Shown here piece by piece: positions 33,667-41,117 of a DNA stretch of 64,000 nt. Location of the stretch: assembly GCF_020171625.1 (NCBI RefSeq), contig NZ_JAIUZY010000004.1:527089-591088 (forward strand), read 5' to 3'. Below the pieces are notes generated by a model. That model worked only from the letters and a program-made list of their open reading frames with translations, did not search any database and was not told the DNA's origin. Source of the DNA: Salipiger bermudensis. GTDB taxonomy: Bacteria > Pseudomonadota > Alphaproteobacteria > Rhodobacterales > Rhodobacteraceae. Each line of letters starts with the position of its first letter. The first letter of the stretch is position 1. Made by a program: the position numbers and the translations under genes.

Positions 33667-34696
33667 GCCCGGCAAGTATCGGAGCCCCCACGATCACGAT
33701 GACGATGCGCGTCAGATGGTGGGTGATGACGAACCCCAGGTCCGCGCCCGTCACGATGGCAAGCACGGTCATCTCGGCCTGACCGCCTGGCGCGAAGGCG
33801 AGGAAGGCGGCCACCGGATCGCCGAGGCCCAGCCCCGAGACGATGCCGGAAAAGCCCGCCGCCAGCACCGAGAGCACCACCACATAGGCCACGCCCGCCG
33901 CCACGACGCGGGTCAGCTCGCGCAGGGTCACGCCGAGGAACTGCACCCCGATGCCGCAACCGATGAAGAACTGCGCCGCGAGGATCGCCTCGGCCGGCGG
34001 GCGGAAGTGGATCACCCCGGACAGCGACAGCGTCGCGGTGACGATCATCGGCCCGAGGATCGACGCGCCGAAGAGGCCGACACGCTCGCCGCCCTTCCAG
34101 CCGATGAAGGCCGCGGCTGCCATGATGACCAGTTCGTACCACGGCAGGTCCGCGACCGGGCTGCCGATCGGATTGGTCAGCGGCGCGCCGTAGAAATGGC
34201 TCAGGATGAACGGCGCCAGCGTCACGATGAACAGCACCCGCGTGCCGTGCACCAGCGCCAGCACCCTGGGGCTGGCCCCGGCCTCGGTGCCGAAGATCAC
34301 CATGTCCTGAAGCCCGCCCGGCATCGCCGCGTAATAGGCGGTGGGGCCATCGAACCCCCAGACTTTGCGAAAGAACGGCACGCCGACCAGCGCGATCACC
34401 GCGATGAAGAGCGGGATCAGCGCGATGGACGCCGCCATCCGCGGCAACTCGGCGATGACCGTCGGCGTGATCGACGCCCCCACCGCCACCCCGAGGATGG
34501 TGCGCGCCGCGACCGACACCTGCCCGAACCCCTTGAGCGGCGCATGTGCGAGCGCCCCCGCGAGGCAGAAGCTCATCGGCCCGAACAGGAAGGGCAGCGG
34601 CAGGCCAAGCAGCCAGAACAGCCCCGTCCCTGCCGCCGCGAGGGCGAATGTCAGGAGCCTGCGGCCCATGGCCTGTGTGAATAGATGTTTGCGCAA
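33641..34696 (-). CDS. AbrB-family membrane protein (ammonia monooxygenase-like duplicated domain)
   Basis: A 351-residue polytopic protein with the duplicated AbrB membrane domain: LPLPFLFGPMSFCLAGAL near residue 30 and a second copy GASILGPMIVTATLSL near residue 210. About ten helices are visible. The start is a TTG at 34696 because GGAGG stands five bases upstream; the ATG at 34669 has no ribosome site. The substrate is unknown despite the old 'ammonia monooxygenase' label. It diverges from the GntR gene and its promoter abuts the palindromic operator. Confidence 0.82.
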   Translation of the reverse strand: MRKHLFTQAMGRRLLTFALAAAGTGLFWLLGLPLPFLFGPMSFCLAGALAHAPLKGFGQVSVAARTILGVAVGASITPTVIAELPRMAASIALIPLFIAVIALVGVPFFRKVWGFDGPTAYYAAMPGGLQDMVIFGTEAGASPRVLALVHGTRVLFIVTLAPFILSHFYGAPLTNPIGSPVADLPWYELVIMAAAAFIGWKGGERVGLFGASILGPMIVTATLSLSGVIHFRPPAEAILAAQFFIGCGIGVQFLGVTLRELTRVVAAGVAYVVVLSVLAAGFSGIVSGLGLGDPVAAFLAFAPGGQAEMTVLAIVTGADLGFVITHHLTRIVIVIVGAPILAGLIARRRRD

Positions 34697-34731
34697 ACCC
34701 GCCTCCAGCCTCGCTTGACCCGATCTTGAAT

Positions 34732-34759
34732 ACTATTGTATCCACGTGGATACAATAGT
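34732..34759. promoter_or_regulatory. Perfect 28-bp palindromic operator in the AbrB/GntR divergent region
   Basis: The half-site ACTATTGTATCCAC is followed immediately by its exact reverse complement. The ATTGTATCC arm is of the kind bound by FadR/VanR-type GntR regulators. It ends two bases before ATG 34762, so autoregulation of the GntR gene and control of the permease are likely. Confidence 0.8.
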
Positions 34760-34773
34760 CGATGGAGAGTCGC

Positions 34774-35457
34774 GTGACCACCGAAGATGACAGCACCCCG
34801 CAGGGCAACACCGCCTATGCCCGCCTGATCGCCGAGCTGCGCGACGGCCGCCTCAACCCGGGCGACCGGCTGCGCGAGACAGATCTTGCAGAGCGTCTCG
34901 GCGTGTCGCGCACCCCGGTCCGCGAGGCGATTCGCCAGCTCGAGGCGGATGGCATCGTCACCCACCTTCCCCGCCAGGGCGCCAGCGTCCGCACGCTGGA
35001 TTACGCCGAGGTGATGGAGCTTTACGAAATGCGCGCCGTGCTCGAGGGGACGGCCGCGCGGCTGGCCGCCCGCGCTGCGTCGGATATCGAGATCGAGGAG
35101 CTGGCGGACATGAACCGGCAGATGGCCGAGCTCGGCGATGCGCCGGACGCCTTCGTGCTGAACCGCCAGTTCCATGCCGCCCTGCTGGACGCGGCCAAGA
35201 ACCGGTTCTTGGCCCGGTCCATCCACGTTCTGCAAAAGGCGCTGATGATCCTCGGCCCGACCACGCTGACCGAGCCGGACCGTGCGCACAAGGCCGTCGA
35301 AGAGCATTTCGAGGTGCTGGACGCCATCCAGGCGCGCGACGGCGCGCGCGCCGAGACCGCCATGCGCGCCCATATCGAAGCGGCGCAGCGCGTGCGCGTC
35401 CGCGCGCTTCGCGCCCTGCCCAACCGTTCCCCCGGATATGACGGAGACCTCTTGTGA
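34774..35457 (+). CDS. GntR family regulator, FadR subfamily
   Basis: A 227-residue regulator. GTG 34774 is preferred because GGAGAG lies at 34764-34769; an ATG at 34762 would put its ribosome site inside the operator palindrome. The winged helix is at residues 15-70 (LRETDLAERLGVSRTPVREA, IRQLEADGIVTHLPRQGASV). The C-terminal FCD domain shows DAPDAFVLNRQFHAALL and AVEEHFEVLDAI with metal-ligand histidines. The stop overlaps the GTG of tcuA, so it probably controls tcuAB and possibly the tct genes. Confidence 0.88.
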   Translation: MTTEDDSTPQGNTAYARLIAELRDGRLNPGDRLRETDLAERLGVSRTPVREAIRQLEADGIVTHLPRQGASVRTLDYAEVMELYEMRAVLEGTAARLAARAASDIEIEELADMNRQMAELGDAPDAFVLNRQFHAALLDAAKNRFLARSIHVLQKALMILGPTTLTEPDRAHKAVEEHFEVLDAIQARDGARAETAMRAHIEAAQRVRVRALRALPNRSPGYDGDLL

Positions 35458-36854
35458 CCGCTCCTGTTTCGAGCCCCGACATCCTTGTCATCGGCGGCGG
35501 CAATGCGGCGCTTTGCGCGGCGATCACCGCCGCCGAGGCGGGCGCCAGCGTGCTGATCCTGGAAACCGCCCCGAAGCCCTATCGCGGCGGCAATTCCCGC
35601 CACACGCGCAATTTCCGCTGTATGCATCACGGCCCGCTCGGCCCGCTGGTCGACAGCTATACCGAAGAGGAATACCTCGCCGACCTGCTCAAGGTCACCG
35701 GCGGCAAGACCCATGAGGGGCTGGCCCGCCTCGCGATCCGCAGCTCGGAAGACTGCCTGCCGTGGATGGAAGCGCATGGCGTGCGCTTTCAGCCCTCGCT
35801 GTCGGGCACGCTGTCGCTGGCGCGCACCAACGCCTTCTTCCTCGGCGGCGGCAAGAGCCTTGTGAATGCCTATTACCGCACTGCCGAGGCCCTCGGCGTC
35901 GAGGTGAAATACGAGGCTGCCGTCACCCATCTGGAGCTGGCCGACGGTCGGGTCGCATATGTCGAGTACACCCAAGGGGACGAGACCCACCGCCTGACGC
36001 CGAAATCGGTCGTCGTGGCCTCGGGCGGGTTTCAGGCCGACACCGACTGGCTGGCCCGCGCCTGGGGCCCGGCGGCCAAGAACTTTCTCATTCGTGGCAC
36101 GCCCTACAATCGCGGCGTGGTGCTGGCCGACCTGCTCGATCAGGGGATCGAGCAAGTAGGCGATCCGACGCAGTGCCACGCAGTCGCCATCGACGGGCGC
36201 GCTCCGAAATTCGACGGCGGCATCGTCACCCGGCTCGACTGCGTGCCCTTCTCGATCGTGGTGAACAAGGAGGCCCGGCGGTTCTACGACGAGGGCGAGG
36301 ATGTCTGGCCCAAACGCTACGCCATCTGGGGGCGCCTCGTCGCGGCGCAGCCAGACCAGGTGGGCTATGTCATCATCGACGCCAAGTCGCTCAACCTGTT
36401 CATGCCCTCGGTCTTCCCGCCGATCAAGGCCGACACGCTCGAAGAGCTGGCCGACAAGATGGGCCTGCCCGCCGACGCGCTGGCGCAGACCGTGGCCGAG
36501 TTCAACGCCGCCTGCGGCGACACGTCGGGCTTTCACCCGACCGAGCTGGACGGCGTCAGCACCACCGGCCTGACCCCGCCAAAGACCAACTGGGCCCGCC
36601 CGATCACCGAGGCGCCGTTCTACGGCTATTCCCTGCGCACCGGCGTGACCTTCACCTATCTCGGGCTGAAGGTCGACGAGAACGCGCAATGCTCCATCGG
36701 CAACCGCCCGGTGTCCAACCTGTGGGCGGCGGGCGAAACCATGGCCGGCTCGATCCTCGGTCAGGGCTATCTCGCCGGGTTTGGCATGACCATCGGCACC
36801 GTCTTCGGACGCATCGCAGGCAAGGAGGCCGCCGCATATGCACATGCAAACTGA
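35454..36854 (+). CDS. tcuA: FAD-dependent tricarballylate dehydrogenase TcuA
   Basis: A 466-residue flavoprotein of the fumarate reductase/succinate dehydrogenase family. It starts with GTG inside the GntR stop (GTGA). The FAD site is DILVIGGGNAALCAAITAAE; RGGNSRHTRNFRCMH and a C-terminal LWAAGETMAGSILGQGYLAG segment are characteristic of TcuA. TcuA oxidises tricarballylate to cis-aconitate, which enters the TCA cycle. Electrons go to TcuB, encoded next and overlapping by 17 bp. Confidence 0.9.
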   Translation: MTAPVSSPDILVIGGGNAALCAAITAAEAGASVLILETAPKPYRGGNSRHTRNFRCMHHGPLGPLVDSYTEEEYLADLLKVTGGKTHEGLARLAIRSSEDCLPWMEAHGVRFQPSLSGTLSLARTNAFFLGGGKSLVNAYYRTAEALGVEVKYEAAVTHLELADGRVAYVEYTQGDETHRLTPKSVVVASGGFQADTDWLARAWGPAAKNFLIRGTPYNRGVVLADLLDQGIEQVGDPTQCHAVAIDGRAPKFDGGIVTRLDCVPFSIVVNKEARRFYDEGEDVWPKRYAIWGRLVAAQPDQVGYVIIDAKSLNLFMPSVFPPIKADTLEELADKMGLPADALAQTVAEFNAACGDTSGFHPTELDGVSTTGLTPPKTNWARPITEAPFYGYSLRTGVTFTYLGLKVDENAQCSIGNRPVSNLWAAGETMAGSILGQGYLAGFGMTIGTVFGRIAGKEAAAYAHAN

Positions 36855-37902
36855 TCTGCTTCAGGAGGCGCGCCGGCAGGCCGAGGTCTGCAACGCCTGC
36901 CGTTATTGCGAGGGCTATTGTTCGGTCTTTCCGGCCCTGCACGCGGAGCGCGCCTTTTCCGACGGCGACCTCACGCAGCTGGCGAACCTGTGCCACAACT
37001 GCCGGGGCTGCTATTACGCCTGCCAGTACACCGCCCCGCACGAGTTCGACCTGAACCTGCCACAAGCGCTGGCCGATGTGCGGCAGGACAGCTGGGAAGA
37101 GCTCGCCTTCCCGAAGGCAGCAGGCAAGGCGTTCCAGAAGAACGGCCTGATGATCGCCCTTGCCACGGTGACCGGCTTCGCCCTGCTGTTCTGGGCGGCA
37201 AAGGCCCTGGCAAGCCAGGGCGGCGAGGGCTTCTACGCGGTCCTGTCGCACAACGCGATGGTGGCCATCTTCCTTCCCGCCTTCCTGTTCCCGCTGCTCA
37301 GCATCGCCATCAGCCTGCGCCGCTACTGGCGCCGGGTCGGAGCAAAGCCGCTGAAACTGGCGCATCTCGTGCAGGCGGTCCGGCAGGCCGCCAGCATGAA
37401 GAACCTCAAGGGCGGCCATGGCGACGGCTGCAATTTCGAGGACGAGGACCGCTTCAGCCACGCCCGCCGCGCGGTGCATCAGGCGGTCATGTACGGGTTC
37501 CTTCTGTGCTTTGCCTCGACCAGCGTGGCCACTGTCATGCATTACGCGCTGAACATGCCCGCCCCCTACCCGCTTCTGTCGCTGCCGAAACTGCTGGGCC
37601 TGTCCGGCGGGCTGCTGCTGGTGGCGGGCTGTTTCGAGATGGTCCGGCTGAAGCTGCGCTCCGAGCGCACGCTTGGCGCGAGCGGTGCCTTCGGCGGCGA
37701 GATCGCCTTTGTCGGACTGCTGGGCTTCGTCGGACTGAGCGGGCTGGTGCTCTATGCCCTCGGCCAGACCCCGGCCATGCCTGCGCTTCTCGCCATCCAT
37801 CTGGGCGCGGTGCTGGGCTTCTTCCTGCTGATGCCCTTCACCAAGATGGCGCACGGCTTCTATCGCCTCGCCGCGCTCGCGGTCGATGCACAACGAGGAT
37901 GA
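36838..37902 (+). CDS. tcuB: TcuB-type membrane Fe-S/haem electron-transfer protein
   Basis: A 354-residue protein whose N-terminal 60 residues carry two cysteine clusters, VCNACRYCEGYCSVFP and LCHNCRGCYYACQY, for 4Fe-4S centres. The rest has about six membrane helices with histidines suited to haem b ligation. TcuB reoxidises FADH2 of TcuA and passes electrons to the quinone pool. Two in-frame ATGs (36838 and 36844) are possible starts. It is followed by two hairpins before the convergent hydrolase gene. Confidence 0.9.
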   Translation: MHMQTDLLQEARRQAEVCNACRYCEGYCSVFPALHAERAFSDGDLTQLANLCHNCRGCYYACQYTAPHEFDLNLPQALADVRQDSWEELAFPKAAGKAFQKNGLMIALATVTGFALLFWAAKALASQGGEGFYAVLSHNAMVAIFLPAFLFPLLSIAISLRRYWRRVGAKPLKLAHLVQAVRQAASMKNLKGGHGDGCNFEDEDRFSHARRAVHQAVMYGFLLCFASTSVATVMHYALNMPAPYPLLSLPKLLGLSGGLLLVAGCFEMVRLKLRSERTLGASGAFGGEIAFVGLLGFVGLSGLVLYALGQTPAMPALLAIHLGAVLGFFLLMPFTKMAHGFYRLAALAVDAQRG

Positions 37903-37910
37903 TCTAGGTT

Positions 37911-37935
37911 CGGGGGCAGGTCTGACCTGCCCCCG
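37911..37935 (+). terminator. Hairpin downstream of tcuB
   Basis: Perfect 11-bp arms CGGGGGCAGGT and ACCTGCCCCCG enclose a three-base loop eight bases after the tcuB stop. No U-run follows. A second, weaker stem (CCGGGAG/CTCCCGG, 37955-37983) lies downstream. Probably a terminator or 3'-end stabiliser. Confidence 0.6.
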
Positions 37936-38153
37936 CAAACCGTCGTCTCGGCAACCGGGAGGGCCGCGGGCTTCGTCTCCCGGCTGAGAGAGAACGAGTT
38001 CTGATCCCCAAGCTCTATTCGGGCGGGTTTCACCGGCCCCACCGACCTGCGAAGGGCACCCAGACGCCGTGGCTGCTCGTGGCACCTTCAGACCGTATGG
38101 GCGCACTACAAAACCCGACCACCGACGAGGCTCCACCCGTGTCGACGGGGATG

Positions 38154-39011
38154 TCAGCCCGCCTGCGCTGCCCCGCTCTGGCGCCGTTCGAACGCGGCAA
38201 TGCGTGCCAGACTTGCCGCGCCTTCCGGCAGGCAATCCGGCCAGAGGGTGTGCATGTGCATGAGGCCGGGAGTGACATGCAGCGACACCTCGCAATCGGC
38301 CAGGGCCATCGCCCGTGCCAGAAGCAGCGAGTCGTCCAAAAGGATCTCCGCGCCCACGGCCTCGAGATGAACGGGGGGAAGGCCCGCCAGCTCGCCAAGA
38401 AGGGGCGACGCGGCCGGGTCCTTGCCGCTCCGGTCGGGCATGGCCTGCCGCGCGAGGGCCGCATCGCTGGCATCGTCGTTCATGGCGTCGCTCTCGCGCC
38501 CGCGCGTCTGGCTCGCCCCGCTGCGATCGGTGTTGGGCGAGACGAGCGCGAGCCCCTTGAGATCCGCGCCGGTCTGCGCCGCGACCAGCGCGAGATGCCC
38601 CCCGGCGCTGTCGCCGCCCGCTACCACCGGCCCGCTGTCGGAGAGGACCGCGTGGGCGTCCTCCAACATCGCGGGCCAGGGATCTTCCGGCGCGAGGCGG
38701 TAATCGGGCAGGACCACGCGCAGGCCGTGCGCGGCCAGAGCGGTCGCCAGGGTGGCATGGGTTTCGGGCGCCCCAAAGACATAGCCACCCCCGTGAAACC
38801 AGACGATTTCCGGCCCCTCGCCGACCACCAGACACCGCCGCCCGCCCCGCGTGATCTCGGACAGGTGGGGTTGCGGGCCAGCCAGTGTCGCGAAGGCCCG
38901 CCGCATTTGCTGGGCAGAGCCCGAAATCGGGCAGGCCGCGATGCGATCGCGCAGCTCTGCCTCTGTCTTTGGTCGGCGGTCGAGGGGGGAGGCTTGGGCG
39001 CGCTCTGTCAT
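38154..39011 (-). CDS. Alpha/beta hydrolase, hormone-sensitive lipase family
   Basis: A 285-residue esterase-like protein; the start MTERAQASPLDRR at 39011 was chosen because upstream residues are low-complexity. HSL-family motifs are HGGGYVFGAP near residue 80 (oxyanion hole) and the nucleophile elbow GGDSAGGHLAL near residue 140. The Asp/His pair is likely in EAVGAEILLDDS and GLMHMHTLWP. No signal peptide, so a cytoplasmic carboxylesterase of unknown substrate. Its 5' side borders a decayed region containing an SDR fragment on the other strand. Confidence 0.85.
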   Translation of the reverse strand: MTERAQASPLDRRPKTEAELRDRIAACPISGSAQQMRRAFATLAGPQPHLSEITRGGRRCLVVGEGPEIVWFHGGGYVFGAPETHATLATALAAHGLRVVLPDYRLAPEDPWPAMLEDAHAVLSDSGPVVAGGDSAGGHLALVAAQTGADLKGLALVSPNTDRSGASQTRGRESDAMNDDASDAALARQAMPDRSGKDPAASPLLGELAGLPPVHLEAVGAEILLDDSLLLARAMALADCEVSLHVTPGLMHMHTLWPDCLPEGAASLARIAAFERRQSGAAQAG

Positions 39012-39124
39012 TTTCGGGTCAATTCGGCTGAGGGACGCATGTCCGTGGATCGGGGAAGGTCGTCGACTTGTAGAGATCAAGGCGCGGGGCGCCGTTGGGT
39101 TCCCGAGGGGCGCACGGAAACACG

Positions 39125-39601
39125 TCATGCCGAGTCTTGCTGTATCCCGGGCAGAGAGGGGACCTGTATCACAAACCTCGATATCGAAGGCAGCCTTGCG
39201 ATCATCACCGGCCCTGCAAGTGGCATCGGCTTGGCGCACGCGGCCCAGAGCCGACCGCGTCGAAGCCGAAGAGATAAAGCCCAGTCAATCTCCGAAACGG
39301 CAGGGGCCCGGGACCGGTCATGGGGCACCAGCTGCCTGTATCCTTCGATCAGCAGGGGGATCTCGCCCTGCGGCACCGCGGGTGCGAACTTGGCGCGCCG
39401 AAGGTAAAGCCGATAGAATTCGATGCGCTCCGCCGGCTCGAGAACCTGCCCGAGTTTCGCGGCGATCGGCTTGATACGATGGTGGTTCATCTGCCATAAT
39501 CTGGGGGTCGTGTCCTTGCCTTCGTCGGCAATGAAAGCGCGCGACAGCGTGGCGGAATCGGTCGGCGACATCGGCGTGGCCTTCCGGTTCGGGTCAGCCA
39601 A
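39125..39601 (-). CDS. Doubtful ORF of unknown function, 158 residues
   Basis: The N-terminal two thirds (residues 11-95, beginning MSPTDSATLSRAFIADEGKD and including LWQMNHHRIKPIAAKLGQVL) look protein-like with balanced composition. The last 50 residues are antisense to the SDR fragment and are probably not native. It may be a gene truncated or fused by the rearrangement that also left an IS remnant beside it. No family is recognised. Confidence 0.3.
   Translation of the reverse strand: MADPNRKATPMSPTDSATLSRAFIADEGKDTTPRLWQMNHHRIKPIAAKLGQVLEPAERIEFYRLYLRRAKFAPAVPQGEIPLLIEGYRQLVPHDRSRAPAVSEIDWALSLRLRRGRLWAACAKPMPLAGPVMIARLPSISRFVIQVPSLPGIQQDSA
39168..39246 (+). pseudogene. 5' fragment of a short-chain dehydrogenase gene
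   Basis: The plus strand encodes NLDIEGSLAIITGPASGIGL followed by AHA, the N-terminal TGxxxGIG nucleotide site of classical SDRs. After this, similarity ends and the frame degenerates into Arg/Ser-rich sequence. No start context or catalytic Tyr-x3-Lys is present. It is a truncated relic. Confidence 0.65.
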
Positions 39602-39629
39602 ATATGCGATTGCCTCTGAGTATGTGCAT

Positions 39630-39835
39630 CCAAGCGCCCCGCGACGGACGCTCTACAATCGTTGGAAGCGGTGGAGGTGAGTGGCAAACGCCACCGGTCC
39701 GAGCGCGGCCACGAGCGGGGTGTCTTCGTAGAAATGATGGTGGGAGGGGCAGCCGGCACGGCGAAAAGAAGACCGTGATGATAGACGCCACCTGCAAGGC
39801 CTACCGCGCGGCGTCCAGTCCGAGTGTGACAAGGG
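39630..39835 (+). mobile_element. Remnant of an IS5/IS427-type transposase gene
   Basis: Pieces in three reading frames match the IS427-like transposase in the right order: RRTLYNRWKRW near 39640, GVFVEMMVGGAAGTAKRRP near 39720, and MIDATCKAYRAASSPS from about 39781. Intact relatives read TLYNRWKRW...GVF...MIDATYLKAHRTASS. Frameshifts and a stop separate the pieces, so it is inactive. No terminal repeats were identified. Confidence 0.6.
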
Positions 39836-39924
39836 GGCGCCTGTTCGGACGCCCCCCAATACCTATTCCTACGCCAACGGCCCGGCAGGTCACCCCGTAC
39901 GGTGGTGGCGATCAGCCCCCCGCC

Positions 39925-39956
39925 CCCGGCCGCCGTTGCTCGAGCAGGCGGCCGGG
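39925..39956 (-). terminator. Hairpin downstream of the alcohol dehydrogenase gene
   Basis: Arms CCCGGCCGCC (39925-39934) and GGCGGCCGGG (39947-39956) are perfectly complementary, and the inner TGCTCGAGCA is itself self-complementary. It is 19 bp beyond the dehydrogenase stop on the minus strand. A further GGGGGCG/CGCCCCC stem lies near 39834-39857. Confidence 0.6.
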
Positions 39957-39975
39957 CGGGATGCCGTTCACCCCA

Positions 39976-41028
39976 TCAGTCGGGCGCTTCGACGAGGATC
40001 TTGACGTGGGACTTCTCCGCGACCAACGCCTCGAAGCCCTCTGCCACGATGTCGTCGAGCGCGATGCGCTTGGTGACGAGCTGGTCCGCGCTGAAGTACC
40101 CTTGTGTCATCAGCGCCATGACCGCGGGGTAGACGTTGCGATAGGCGATGGTCCCCTGCAGCTGGCGCTCCTTGAGAACCGCCGTGTTGGGCTGGAAGGA
40201 CGCCTCCTTCTCCCAGATCGACACGATCAAAACCTGTCCCTCGTGGCGTGTGGCGTCGATGCACTGAGGCAGCACCTGCGGCACGCCCGTCACCTCGAAG
40301 GCGACGTGCACGCCTCCGGTGGCGGCACGGATCGTGTCGACCGCGTCGCTCTCCGTCGGGTCGATGACCGAGGTCGCGCCCAGATCGAGCGCCTTCTGGC
40401 GGCGCACCTCGGATGGCTCGACCACGTGGATTTCCGACGCCCCCGCGACGCGCAGCGCCTCGACGACCAGAAGGCCGATGGGCCCGGCCCCGAAGACGGC
40501 TGCCTTGTCCCCCGCCTTGATCTTGGACAGCCGCACGGCATGCAGGGCAACCGCAGCCGGCTCGACCAGCGCGCCCTGTTCCATCGACAGGTCATCGGGC
40601 ATCTTGTGGACCATGCGCGCGGGCACGACGCTGTGCGCGGCAAAACCACCATGGCCGCCGGAGAGGCCCACGAAGCCGAGGCTGTCGCAGAGGTTGTACT
40701 TGCCCTCCAGGCAGGCCGGACAGGTCCCGCAGGCAAAGATCGGCTCGATCGCCACGCGGTCGCCGATCGCGAGGTCGGTGACGCCGTCGCCCAGCTCGGT
40801 GACCGTGCCGCAATACTCGTGCCCCATGGTGATCGGCGCCTTGTCGTGGCTCAGCGGGTGGTCTTCGTCCACCGGGACGAAGATCGGGCCGGCCAGGTAT
40901 TCGTGCAGGTCGCTGCCGCAGATCCCGGTCCATGCCACCTTGACCTTCACTTCGCCCGCCTTCGGCGTCGGCTCCGGAATGTCCTCGACGCGGATATCCT
41001 CCACGCCATGCCAACGTGCTGCTTTCAT
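39976..41028 (-). CDS. Zinc-dependent alcohol dehydrogenase, 2,3-butanediol dehydrogenase-like
   Basis: A 350-residue medium-chain dehydrogenase. Catalytic zinc ligands are Cys37 (GICGSDLHEY) and His70-Glu71 (MGHEYCG). The structural zinc lobe has Cys100, 103, 106 and 114 (FACGTCPACLEGKYNLC). The NAD site is GAGPIGLLVVEAL. The insert GPIFVPVDEDHPLSHDKAP is typical of (R,R)-butanediol dehydrogenase relatives. It follows a flavin monooxygenase gene in the same direction, with a terminator-like hairpin between. It may oxidise the alcohol released from the monooxygenase product (inference). Confidence 0.88.
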   Translation of the reverse strand: MKAARWHGVEDIRVEDIPEPTPKAGEVKVKVAWTGICGSDLHEYLAGPIFVPVDEDHPLSHDKAPITMGHEYCGTVTELGDGVTDLAIGDRVAIEPIFACGTCPACLEGKYNLCDSLGFVGLSGGHGGFAAHSVVPARMVHKMPDDLSMEQGALVEPAAVALHAVRLSKIKAGDKAAVFGAGPIGLLVVEALRVAGASEIHVVEPSEVRRQKALDLGATSVIDPTESDAVDTIRAATGGVHVAFEVTGVPQVLPQCIDATRHEGQVLIVSIWEKEASFQPNTAVLKERQLQGTIAYRNVYPAVMALMTQGYFSADQLVTKRIALDDIVAEGFEALVAEKSHVKILVEAPD

Positions 41029-41048
41029 GTCTGTTCTCCAATGTCAGA

Positions 41049-41083
41049 AAAGGGGGCGCCCGGCGGGAGGAGAGGCCGGGCGC
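41049..41083 (-). terminator. Terminator between the monooxygenase and alcohol dehydrogenase genes
   Basis: Minus-strand hairpin with arms GCGCCCGGC and GCCGGGCGC (plus-strand positions 41056-41064 and 41075-41083), followed in the transcript by CCCCCTTTTCTG. A GCGCCG-CTCA-CGGCGC stem lies just upstream near 41091. Termination may be partial, lowering dehydrogenase expression. Confidence 0.65.
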
Positions 41084-41117
41084 TGGACGCGCCGCTCACG
41101 GCGCGCCGGGAGGGCCA

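Noticed and set aside
36838..37907. Overlapping plus-strand frame at 36906-37907 beside tcuB
   Set aside because: It is an out-of-frame Arg/Pro-rich shadow of tcuB, whose Fe-S cysteine motifs are intact.
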